Shown here: positions 1-6,696 of the stretch, in pieces
Numbering within the stretch: the first letter of the stretch is position 1
How the letters are laid out: every line of letters begins with the position of its first letter
NCBI GenBank assembly: GCA_037440525.1
Contig: JBBITW010000081.1
Coordinates: 1-15,403, forward strand
Reading direction: 5' to 3'
Source: JBBITW01 sp037440525
GTDB lineage: Bacteria > Desulfobacterota > BSN033 > UBA1163
DNA: 15,403 nucleotides
Translations under genes and position numbers: made by a program
Notes under the pieces: model-generated
What the model was told of the DNA's origin: nothing
The model's input: the letters and a program-made list of their open reading frames with translations, nothing else
Databases searched by the model: none

Positions 1-35
1 CTCGGAATGACAGAAAAAGGAGGCTCGGAATGACA
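1..35 (+). repeat. Truncated end of a dispersed repeat, 12-nt core present twice
   Basis: The 12-mer CTCGGAATGACA occurs at 1-12 and again at 24-35. The same 12-mer is the core of the longer repeats at 6516-6612 and, inverted, at 13321-13414. The window therefore opens inside or at the edge of another member of that family. The rest of the element lies upstream of the window. Confidence 0.6.
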
Positions 36-179
36 AACATGGCATACACCTCATTACGACATAGTCTCATTGGGGAGAGGGGAGGCCGGTACGACTCGAA
101 ACCGAGGTGAAGTGAAAAATTGTAAAGATTTAATTACAGGCTTTGAATAAGTTTTTATAAGAAATCTCTTTAATAAGAA

Positions 180-208
180 TAGACATTTTGATATTTTTTA
201 GCTATGAT
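180..208 (+). promoter_or_regulatory. Putative sigma-70 promoter of the CooC-type gene, possibly leaderless
   Basis: A -35-like TAGACA (180-185) and a -10-like TATGAT (203-208) each match consensus at five of six positions. They are separated by exactly 17 bp in a very AT-rich stretch. Transcription would start near 215, about five bases before the ATG at 220. The sequence before that ATG has no Shine-Dalgarno motif, which fits a leaderless or nearly leaderless mRNA. This was read by eye and is not experimental. The rest of 36-219 shows no gene. Confidence 0.45.
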
Positions 209-219
209 ATTTAATAAAT

Positions 220-993
220 ATGAAGATTGCAATTTCTGGAAAAGGTGGAGTGGGGAAGACAACACTTGCAGGTGTTATGGCCCGTCTCCTGGCAGATGAA
301 GGCAGGAAGGTTCTGGCCATTGATGCAGACCCTGATTCTAATCTTGCTTCAGCCATTGGACTTCCAGAGGAGGTAATGGATAAACTATATCCAATTGCCT
401 CAATGACATCCTTGATTGAAGAGAGGACAGGGGCAAAGAAGGGAAGCTTTGGCTCGATTTTCAAACTGAATCCAAAGGTTGATGATATTCCTGATGAGAT
501 GGGAGTCAATTTTAAGGGGATCAAACTTCTCTTATTGGGCTCTATCCCGCAGGGAGGAGGGGGCTGTTTCTGTCCGGAGAATGTACTTCTTAAGAATCTT
601 GTTCGTCATATACTTGTGGCAAGGGATGAGGTGCTTATAATTGATATGGAGGCAGGATTGGAGCATCTCGGCAGGGGAAGCACAGGATATGTTGATGGAC
701 TCCTCATCGTTGTTGAGCCTGGACAGCGTGCCATCAATACAGCCCGACAGATAAAGAGGCTTGGCCAGGACCTTAATATAAAAAATATGATGATCGTTGG
801 AAATAAGATTAACTCCACTCAGGATAAGAATATAATTGAGGAGAACCTTTGGGATTTTCCAATTTTAGGATATATGAGTTATAATGAAAAGATTATTGAA
901 GCAGATCGGGAAGGAAAATCCCCCTATGATATTGATAATAAGATCAAGGATGAGGTAAGGATTATTCTGAGGGAGCTGGAGAAGAGAATCTAA
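220..993 (+). CDS. cooC: CooC/AcsF-type carbon monoxide dehydrogenase nickel-insertion ATPase
   Basis: This is a cytoplasmic MinD/SIMIBI-class P-loop ATPase of the CooC family, whose known role is ATP-dependent nickel insertion during maturation of Ni-Fe CO dehydrogenase or acetyl-CoA synthase. The 257-residue protein has a deviant Walker A (GKGGVGKTT, residues 7-15), the switch DADPDSN (35-41), a Cys-X-Cys pair (C116, C118; the nickel or zinc site at the dimer interface in CooC) and the family signature DMEAGLEHLGRG. The Cys pair and that signature separate it from MinD, ParA and NifH. ATG 220 is the only start in frame, because a stop lies at 205-207. It has no Shine-Dalgarno. No CODH subunit gene is in the window, so its client lies upstream or elsewhere. 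I cannot decide between CooC (CODH) and AcsF (ACS) from sequence alone. Confidence 0.9.
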   Translation: MKIAISGKGGVGKTTLAGVMARLLADEGRKVLAIDADPDSNLASAIGLPEEVMDKLYPIASMTSLIEERTGAKKGSFGSIFKLNPKVDDIPDEMGVNFKGIKLLLLGSIPQGGGGCFCPENVLLKNLVRHILVARDEVLIIDMEAGLEHLGRGSTGYVDGLLIVVEPGQRAINTARQIKRLGQDLNIKNMMIVGNKINSTQDKNIIEENLWDFPILGYMSYNEKIIEADREGKSPYDIDNKIKDEVRIILRELEKRI

Positions 994-1006
994 GAAGATG
1001 AATCGT

Positions 1007-1049
1007 GATTTGTGAATCTCAAAGGGAAAAGCTTCAAAATTCACGAATC
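1007..1049 (+). repeat. Inverted repeat in the cooC-plsC gap, 11-bp RNA stem
   Basis: GATTTGTGAAT (1007-1017) and ATTCACGAATC (1039-1049) can form an 11-bp stem in RNA with one G-U pair, around a 21-nt loop. No T-run follows, so it is not a standard intrinsic terminator. It lies 14 nt after the cooC stop and may separate cooC from the downstream genes by RNA processing or weak attenuation. That role is inferred. Confidence 0.4.
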
Positions 1050-1069
1050 CCATGTGACGAATCCTGAAA

Positions 1070-1168
1070 ATGATTCGAACGATATTTGTTTGGTCTTGAA
1101 TCGTTATAACAACCCTGGTTCTGGGTTTTCTTTCCTTTATTACCTTCCCCTTTGATAGGAAAGGGAAG
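1070..1168 (+). pseudogene. N-terminal membrane segment of the acyltransferase, cut off by an in-frame TGA
   Basis: From ATG 1070, in the same frame as the gene starting at 1169, the DNA encodes MIRTIFVWS, a stop (TGA 1097-1099), then the hydrophobic stretch IVITTLVLGFLSFITFPF and a short basic linker leading into MVHRY. A single hydrophobic N-terminal helix followed by a basic linker is the usual start of PlsC-type acyltransferases. This therefore looks like the original 5' end of the gene, broken by one nonsense codon. A sequencing or assembly error gives the same picture. No strong Shine-Dalgarno precedes ATG 1070. Confidence 0.6.
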
Positions 1169-1783
1169 ATGGTTCATCGATATGCAAGGCTCTGGGGAAA
1201 GGTCGCCCTTATTGTCAATGGAGTGAATGTAAAGGTGGAAGGGCTTGAGAATTTGACAGGGAAAGGTCCTTATATATTTATGTCAAATCATCAGGGAAGT
1301 TATGATATATTTGCTCTTCTTTCTCATCTTCCGTTCCAGTTTAAATGGCTTGCAAAGAAAGAACTCTTTTCAATCCCATTTTTTGGCTGGACCATGGCCG
1401 CTGCAGGCTATATAAGTATTGATAGGGAGGGGAGTCGTGAAACGGTCAGGGCAATGAATGAGGCTTCAAAGAAGATTCAAAATGGAATGTCAATTGTTAT
1501 CTTCCCCGAGGGGTCAAGAAGCTTGAATGGTTCAATTCAAAACTTTAAGAAAGGGGGATTCACCCTTGCGATTAAGTCGAAGATCCCGATAGTTCCAATA
1601 TCGATTGCAGGGAGTCGGGACATCATGCCTAAGGATAGATTGAGAACCTCGTCAGGGGAGATTCGAATACTGATCGGGAGTCCTATAGAGACTAAAGATT
1701 ATTCCATTAGAGAAAGAGATATCTTAATGGAAAGGGTTAGGGAGACAATATCAAAGAATTTTTACTTAATCTCCAAAGGGTGA
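1169..1783 (+). CDS. plsC: 1-acyl-sn-glycerol-3-phosphate acyltransferase (PlsC-like), catalytic domain
   Basis: This membrane-associated enzyme family transfers an acyl chain to lysophosphatidic acid to give phosphatidic acid, a step in phospholipid synthesis. The 204-residue reading frame holds the whole catalytic domain: NHQGSYD with the H-X4-D catalytic pair H41/D46, the glycerol-phosphate-binding motif FPEGSRS (112-118), and a downstream VPISIAGS block matching motif IV. PlsC proteins are usually about 240 residues and start with a membrane helix. Here that helix is encoded upstream in frame (1070-1168) but interrupted by TGA 1097. ATG 1169 has a purine-rich AGGAAAGGG just upstream and could serve as a real or rescue start, giving a protein without its membrane anchor. 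The stop is 13 nt before the ftsK start, so the two are probably co-transcribed. The family call is firm. The acyl acceptor and whether the gene is intact are uncertain. Confidence 0.8.
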   Translation: MVHRYARLWGKVALIVNGVNVKVEGLENLTGKGPYIFMSNHQGSYDIFALLSHLPFQFKWLAKKELFSIPFFGWTMAAAGYISIDREGSRETVRAMNEASKKIQNGMSIVIFPEGSRSLNGSIQNFKKGGFTLAIKSKIPIVPISIAGSRDIMPKDRLRTSSGEIRILIGSPIETKDYSIRERDILMERVRETISKNFYLISKG

Positions 1784-1796
1784 GAGGGAAAAGGCT

Positions 1797-4049
1797 TTGG
1801 TAGAAGAGAGATTGAGAGAAAGGTTGAAAAGAGAGGTTTTAGGGATTATCCTCATCTCCCTGGGAATCTTTCTTTTTCTTAGCCTGATTTCCTACGATCC
1901 CATTGATCCTTCATTCTTCTCCTATTATTCTTCAAAGGTTTCAGATATACACAACTGGATGGGTATTGTTGGTGCATATATATCGAGCTTTTTGTTTATT
2001 GGATTTGGATTTCCATCCTTTTTAATTCCTCTTATTTTAGGGATCTATGCAGTGAGTTTCATATTGAGATGGCAGTGGAGATACTCCCTCGTCAAATGTG
2101 TAAGCTGGATAGCACTACTTTTGACTACATCTTCTTTCTTCAGTCTCTGGATGAAACCTATCCAAATTTTTAATAATTACCTTATGGCAGGAGGATTTGT
2201 TGGAGAGGTCATCTCAAAAAATCTTACAAGATATTTCAATATACCAGGGACTATTGTCCTTCTCTTGATTGTATTTATTATATCCTTTGTTTTCGCGACA
2301 GGAATATCCTTCATCGCTATAATTAAGAGTTTTGTAAGTGGAATGAATCTGCTTGTAGATAGGGTTCGTATAATTAATATTATGAGAAGAGAACGTGCCG
2401 AGAGGGCAAAGAGGCTTGCAAGGAGGAAAGAGGTAAGTGTTGAGATAACAGGAGATAAAACAGCAGAGACAAAGGAGACTACTTCGCCGATTGTTGTGGA
2501 GAGGCCATCTGCGCAGAAGAAGCGAGAAGGAATCGGTGAACAGGAGGTCTTTGAATTCATAGATTCCCGAAAGGAGTTTCAACTTCCTCCTATATCCCTC
2601 CTTGAGGGTGAGATAGAAAAGAGACAGAAGATAGACCGTGAAAGTCTGATCATGAATTCCCGTATCTTGGAAAAGAAACTTCTTGACTATGGAGTGGAGG
2701 GCCGAGTCGTTGAAGTGAGACCTGGCCCTGTAATAACGGTCTATGAATTTGAACCTGCACCTGGTGTGAAGGTCAGTCGGATTGTCAACCTATCGGACGA
2801 TTTGGCAATGGCTCTCAGTGCTGTCTCCATAAGAATCCTTGCACCAATCCCTGGAAAATCAGTTGTAGGAATTGAGGTTCCAAATACGGTAAGGGAGACA
2901 GTCTATCTCAAGGAAATAATAGATTCTGATGCCTTTAGGAACTCAAAATCAAAACTATCATTTGGTTTAGGGAAGGATATCTCGGGTGAACCGTTCATCG
3001 TTGATCTGGCAAGGATGCCTCACCTCTTGGTAGCTGGATCAACAGGTTCTGGCAAGAGTGTTTCAATCAATTCAATGGTCTGCAGCATCCTCTTCAAGGC
3101 AACACCTGAGGAGGTTCGATTCCTTATGATAGACCCAAAGATGCTTGAGCTCTCAGATTATGATGGTATACCACATCTCCTGCTTCCAGTTGTAACAAAT
3201 CCAAAGAAGGCTGCCATTTCGCTTAAGTGGCTTGTTGAGGAGATGGAGAGAAGGTATACGATTCTGGCTGAAAAGTCTGTAAGAAATATTGAGCATTACC
3301 ACCAGAGAATAGAAAAGGAGATAAGGGAGAGAGGTAAGGTTTATAAGAGGAAAGGGGATGAACTCGAGGGAAATGAAGAAAAAGAGACACAAAAGATTGA
3401 AAGGCTTCCCTACATTGTAGTAGTGATAGATGAACTGGCTGACCTGATGATGATTTCCTCAAGGGAGGTGGAGGAATCGATTACTCGACTTGCCCAGATG
3501 GCAAGGGCTGTAGGTATACATCTTATCCTTGCGACACAGAGACCTTCGGTTGATGTCCTTACAGGCATTATAAAGGCAAACTTTCCTGCAAGGATATCCT
3601 TTCAGGTTACATCTAAGGTGGATTCCAGAACAATCCTCGATACCATCGGTGCCGAGCATCTACTCGGTGCTGGAGATATGCTCTTTTTACCACCCGGGAG
3701 TTCAAAGTTGATTCGAATCCATGGTGCTTATGTATCAAGTGCAGAGATTAAGAGGATTGTTGAGTTTTTAAAAAGACAGGGAAGGCCCTCCTATGATCCC
3801 TCCATCCTTTCTGAAGTAAAAAAGGAGAAGGAAATAGGAGGGATGGATGATGAGTATGATGAGAAGTATGATGAGGCTGTGGCCTTTGTAGCCGAGACAG
3901 GACAGGCCTCTATCTCTCTGATTCAAAGGAGATTCCGTATAGGGTACAATAGGGCAGCTCGTATTATTGAAAAGATGGAGGAGGAAGGGGTTGTTGGCCC
4001 TTCTGATGGTATTAAACCGAGAGAGGTTCTGATTAAGAAAATAGAATAG
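1797..4049 (+). CDS. ftsK: DNA translocase FtsK/SpoIIIE
   Basis: This septum-located DNA pump moves chromosome termini into daughter cells and activates XerCD recombination at dif. The 750-residue protein has an N-terminal membrane domain with four to five helices (about residues 14-34, 58-95, 103-120 and 152-178), a charged linker (about 190-260), then the RecA-like motor: Walker A GSTGSGKS (414-421) and Walker B IVVVIDELAD (540-549). The C-terminal winged-helix gamma domain (about 685-748, with RRFRIGYNRAARI) reads polar chromosomal sequences. A lysine- and glutamate-rich insertion of about 40 residues lies just before Walker B. The start is TTG 1797, with GAGGG eight bases upstream; the first residues match the usual FtsK beginning, with LISYDP after the first helix. 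At 750 residues it has the short linker of most non-enteric FtsKs. Confidence 0.96.
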   Translation: MVEERLRERLKREVLGIILISLGIFLFLSLISYDPIDPSFFSYYSSKVSDIHNWMGIVGAYISSFLFIGFGFPSFLIPLILGIYAVSFILRWQWRYSLVKCVSWIALLLTTSSFFSLWMKPIQIFNNYLMAGGFVGEVISKNLTRYFNIPGTIVLLLIVFIISFVFATGISFIAIIKSFVSGMNLLVDRVRIINIMRRERAERAKRLARRKEVSVEITGDKTAETKETTSPIVVERPSAQKKREGIGEQEVFEFIDSRKEFQLPPISLLEGEIEKRQKIDRESLIMNSRILEKKLLDYGVEGRVVEVRPGPVITVYEFEPAPGVKVSRIVNLSDDLAMALSAVSIRILAPIPGKSVVGIEVPNTVRETVYLKEIIDSDAFRNSKSKLSFGLGKDISGEPFIVDLARMPHLLVAGSTGSGKSVSINSMVCSILFKATPEEVRFLMIDPKMLELSDYDGIPHLLLPVVTNPKKAAISLKWLVEEMERRYTILAEKSVRNIEHYHQRIEKEIRERGKVYKRKGDELEGNEEKETQKIERLPYIVVVIDELADLMMISSREVEESITRLAQMARAVGIHLILATQRPSVDVLTGIIKANFPARISFQVTSKVDSRTILDTIGAEHLLGAGDMLFLPPGSSKLIRIHGAYVSSAEIKRIVEFLKRQGRPSYDPSILSEVKKEKEIGGMDDEYDEKYDEAVAFVAETGQASISLIQRRFRIGYNRAARIIEKMEEEGVVGPSDGIKPREVLIKKIE

Positions 4050-4062
4050 AGGTGAGATGTAA

Positions 4063-4758
4063 GTGAAAGGGATTTTTCTTATTATCAATATCATATTCAT
4101 ACTTTTGCCTTTTTCAGAGTCCTTAGGGGTAAGAGGACAGGAAGTCCTTGAGATGATACAAAATCAATATAAAAATACATTCGATCTGGAGGCCAATTTT
4201 TCACAGGAATATATAGGAAAGGTGATGCGGCAACCTCAGAAAGGAGAAGGTAAGGTATATTTCAGGAAGAGAGGGATGTTACGGTGGGATTATCAGATTC
4301 CAAAACAACAGCTCATATCAGATGGTCAAACACTATGGTTCTACCAGCCTGAGGAGAATCAGGTGGTTATCTCGGATGTTTCAAAGATGATTAAGGAATT
4401 TGGCTTCCTGACAGGAGAGGGAGACTTGAGGAGGGATTTTAAGCTAATTGACATGAAAGAGCAATCTTCAAAAGGGGAAGAAAGCTTTATCCTTGAGCTG
4501 GTACCCAGAGAGGCACATCCCTCATTGACCAAAATAGTCCTTACAGTTGATAAAAGGACATATTTTGTTATTCAGACAGACATCTTTGATGGGCTCGGAA
4601 ATGTGACAAGAACAAGATTTAGTGAAATCAGGACAAATGTGAAACTTCCAAATTCACTATTCCAGTTTGTAATCCCACCTGGTGTAGAGGTATTAAGAGT
4701 TCAGGGGGCACAAAGTCCTTCCCCTGGCGGAAAGAATCAGCCGAAAACTAAAGAATAA
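4063..4758 (+). CDS. lolA: Outer-membrane lipoprotein carrier protein LolA
   Basis: LolA is the periplasmic chaperone that takes lipoproteins from the inner-membrane LolCDE complex and carries them to the outer membrane, so its presence implies a diderm cell. The 231-residue protein starts with a signal peptide (MKG, then a hydrophobic stretch to about residue 19) and continues as a LolA beta-barrel fold. Family hallmarks are the early LEANFSQEY segment, GKVYFRKRGMLRWDYQ, DGQTLWFYQPEENQV and the late KIVLTVDKRTYFVIQTDIFD stretch. The start is GTG 4063, with AGGTGAG six bases upstream. The last 20 or so residues are a polar, proline- and glycine-rich tail beyond the usual domain end. The gene sits 13 nt after ftsK and its stop overlaps the recO start by one base, which suggests an operon. 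Confidence 0.9.
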   Translation: MKGIFLIINIIFILLPFSESLGVRGQEVLEMIQNQYKNTFDLEANFSQEYIGKVMRQPQKGEGKVYFRKRGMLRWDYQIPKQQLISDGQTLWFYQPEENQVVISDVSKMIKEFGFLTGEGDLRRDFKLIDMKEQSSKGEESFILELVPREAHPSLTKIVLTVDKRTYFVIQTDIFDGLGNVTRTRFSEIRTNVKLPNSLFQFVIPPGVEVLRVQGAQSPSPGGKNQPKTKE

Positions 4759-5552
4759 TGCCACTCTCTAAAACTAATGCAATTGTCATACGCTCTTTTA
4801 ATTATGGTGAATCAGATAAGATTGTTACATTTTTAACAGAGGACTTTGGGAGGCTTAAAGGAATTGCCAAAGGTGCCCGAAGGAGTAAGAAGAGGTTTCA
4901 GAATGTATTCGAACCATTTTCCCATATTCGCCTCATCTTTTTTGAAAGAGAGGGAGGAGGGCTTGTTAGGGTAGACAGTGGAGATCTTCTCAATTCATTT
5001 CCTAAGATCAGGGAAGATCTGAGGAAGACATTTTTTGGCTATTACTATCTTGAACTTATCAATGAGATGGCAGGAGAGAGGGAGAGGAACAAAGAGGCCT
5101 TTGAGCTTCTGATTACATTTTTAAGGAATCTCGAATTGATGGAACCAAAAAAGGAGCATCTGAGGATGTTTGAGATAAGGATGCTTTCCATATTTGGTTA
5201 TCAACCCCATATGAGAAGATGCGATCTTTGTAGAAAGGATTGGGAGGAGTTGAGGGAGATGGAGAGGATATTCTTTTCCATCGAGAGGGGGAGTCTGATA
5301 TGTGAGCACTGCTCAAAGGGTTTAAATAACCTCATCTCTCTATCCTTGGGGACTGCCCGGCTTATCGATCAGATATCAAATATGAAGCTATCTAATATCG
5401 ATAGGGTTAAATTCACTCCTTCTTCCCTCTATGAAAGTGAGGAGGTCCTTACTAAATTTATCTCTCATCAATTGGGGAAGGAACCAAAGACATTAAAGAT
5501 ATTGAGAAAGATTTGGGAAGAAGGTAAAACTTTAAATCAAAAGGTTAAATAG
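4758..5552 (+). CDS. recO: DNA repair protein RecO
   Basis: RecO is a recombination mediator that works with RecR (and RecF) to load RecA on SSB-coated single-stranded DNA and to anneal strands. The 264-residue protein has the N-terminal OB-fold (TNAIVIRSFNYGESDKIV, then FGRLKGIAKGARRSKKRF), a helical middle domain and a four-cysteine zinc site, C155/C158 and C182/C185, as in zinc-bearing RecO proteins. ATG 4758 shares its A with the TAA stop of lolA, which indicates translational coupling. It lies just before glyQ-glyS, an arrangement common in several bacterial groups. Confidence 0.93.
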   Translation: MPLSKTNAIVIRSFNYGESDKIVTFLTEDFGRLKGIAKGARRSKKRFQNVFEPFSHIRLIFFEREGGGLVRVDSGDLLNSFPKIREDLRKTFFGYYYLELINEMAGERERNKEAFELLITFLRNLELMEPKKEHLRMFEIRMLSIFGYQPHMRRCDLCRKDWEELREMERIFFSIERGSLICEHCSKGLNNLISLSLGTARLIDQISNMKLSNIDRVKFTPSSLYESEEVLTKFISHQLGKEPKTLKILRKIWEEGKTLNQKVK

Positions 5553-5607
5553 GTTCTTTTGCGTTATGAGATTGAAATAGGAAGCTAAAAGTGCTAAAGG
5601 AGGGTCA

Positions 5608-6492
5608 ATGTATTTTCAAGAACTGATATTTTCGCTTGAGAGGTTCTGGGCTGATAAGGGATGTGTGATTCAGCAACCATATGATATCGAGGTCGGTGCA
5701 GGAACCTTCAATCCTGCCACATTTTTAAGGGTTTTAGGCCCTGAACCATGGAGGGTTGCATATGTGGAACCATCCCGTCGTCCAACAGATGGTCGATATG
5801 GAGAGAACCCAAATCGCCTTCAGCATTATTATCAGTACCAGGTCATCATAAAACCATCTCCTATTGATATCCAGGACATATATCTCGAAAGCCTGAGATC
5901 TTTTGGTATTGATCCATTCTGCCATGACATCCGTTTCGTTGAGGATGACTGGGAATCTCCAACCCTTGGGGCATGGGGTCTTGGCTGGGAGGTTTGGCTG
6001 GATGGGATGGAGATAACACAGTTTACATATTTTCAGCAGGCAGGGGGTATCGAACTTAATCCTGTCCCGGTGGAGATTACCTATGGGATAGAAAGGATTG
6101 CTATGTATCTCCAGGGCGTTGATAATGTGTTTGATCTCCAGTGGGCAATGGGGATCAAGTATGGAGACATCCATCATCGAGGTGAGGTAGAATTCTCACA
6201 CTACAATTTTGAAGAGGCAGATGTGGAGATGTTATTTCGTCTATTCGATATGTATGAGAAGGAATCAAAGAGATTGGTTGAAAGGGGATTGATTCTCCCT
6301 GCTTATGACTATTGTCTAAAGACCTCACATACATTCAATCTCCTTGATGCACGAGGGGCAATCAGTGTCACCGAAAGAATGGCTTATATATTGAGGGTTA
6401 GAAACCTGGCAAGGCTATGTGCAGAGGGCTATCTCAAACAGAGAGAGGAGATGGGATATCCATTATTACCTAAATTGAGCGATTTTTTATAA
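5608..6492 (+). CDS. glyQ: Glycyl-tRNA synthetase alpha subunit
   Basis: This is the catalytic subunit of the alpha2-beta2 bacterial glycyl-tRNA synthetase, which activates glycine with ATP and charges tRNA-Gly with GlyS in the cytoplasm. The 294-residue length is normal. The N-terminus (FWADKGCVIQQPYDIEVGAG) and the class II blocks with RRPTDGRYGENPNRLQHYYQ are near-universal in GlyQ. The second half carries the expected WEVWLDGMEITQFTYFQQ and GIERIAMYLQ blocks. The start is fixed by an excellent Shine-Dalgarno, AGGAGGG at 5598-5604. A 204-bp gap containing a repeat separates it from glyS, whereas these genes are often nearly adjacent. Confidence 0.98.
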   Translation: MYFQELIFSLERFWADKGCVIQQPYDIEVGAGTFNPATFLRVLGPEPWRVAYVEPSRRPTDGRYGENPNRLQHYYQYQVIIKPSPIDIQDIYLESLRSFGIDPFCHDIRFVEDDWESPTLGAWGLGWEVWLDGMEITQFTYFQQAGGIELNPVPVEITYGIERIAMYLQGVDNVFDLQWAMGIKYGDIHHRGEVEFSHYNFEEADVEMLFRLFDMYEKESKRLVERGLILPAYDYCLKTSHTFNLLDARGAISVTERMAYILRVRNLARLCAEGYLKQREEMGYPLLPKLSDFL

Positions 6493-6515
6493 AAACTCTG
6501 TATTTATAAATCTTT

Positions 6516-6612
6516 GCGAGCCAGAAGGGCGTGGCAATCTCATAGATTCCTCGCTCCGCTCGGAATGACAATTTGGTAGAGATTGCTTCCCTGCCTCCTT
6601 AAAAAGGGGAGG
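6516..6612 (+). repeat. Composite dispersed repeat, copy A, between glyQ and glyS
   Basis: Positions 6516-6591 run from GCGAGCCAGAAGGGCGTGG through TCCTCGCTCCGCTCGGAATG to GATTGCTTCCC, and match the reverse complement of 13338-13414 with only a few differences. The imperfect palindrome ATTCC...GGAAT around the core recalls REP/BIME-type bacterial repeats. As in the other copy, a purine/pyrimidine hairpin of the CCTT(A/T)AAGG kind adjoins its right end. No transposase is encoded nearby, so it would be non-autonomous. Confidence 0.75.
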
Positions 6613-6642
6613 TAAATATAATTATCCTCCTTTTTAAGGAGG
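6594..6642 (+). repeat. Perfect 14-bp inverted repeat upstream of glyS
   Basis: CCTCCTTAAAAAGG (6594-6607) is an exact inverted match of CCTTTTTAAGGAGG (6629-6642) around a 21-nt AT-rich loop. The flanking CCCTG and GGTAGGG extend it imperfectly. It lies in the glyQ-glyS gap, has no following T-tract, and looks like a mobile hairpin repeat more than a terminator. It could still affect the relative glyQ and glyS mRNA levels or stability. Confidence 0.65.
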
Positions 6643-6696
6643 GGGTAGGGAAGATTAAAAGGGGATTTTAATTTCAACTATGCAAAAGGGCTAAGT

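Noticed and set aside
1097..1099. TGA in the acyltransferase read as selenocysteine or as a reassigned Trp codon
   Set aside because: It falls at the start of a membrane helix with no reason for selenocysteine, I see no SECIS-like hairpin right after it, and other genes here end in TGA.
3300..3400. Frameshift or insertion damage in ftsK before Walker B
   Set aside because: The lysine/glutamate-rich insert keeps the frame and the motor motifs on both sides are intact, so it is a natural loop insertion.
6594..6642. Rho-independent terminator between glyQ and glyS
   Set aside because: The stem is strong but is followed by GGGGTAGGG, not a T-run, and the element belongs to a repeat seen elsewhere.
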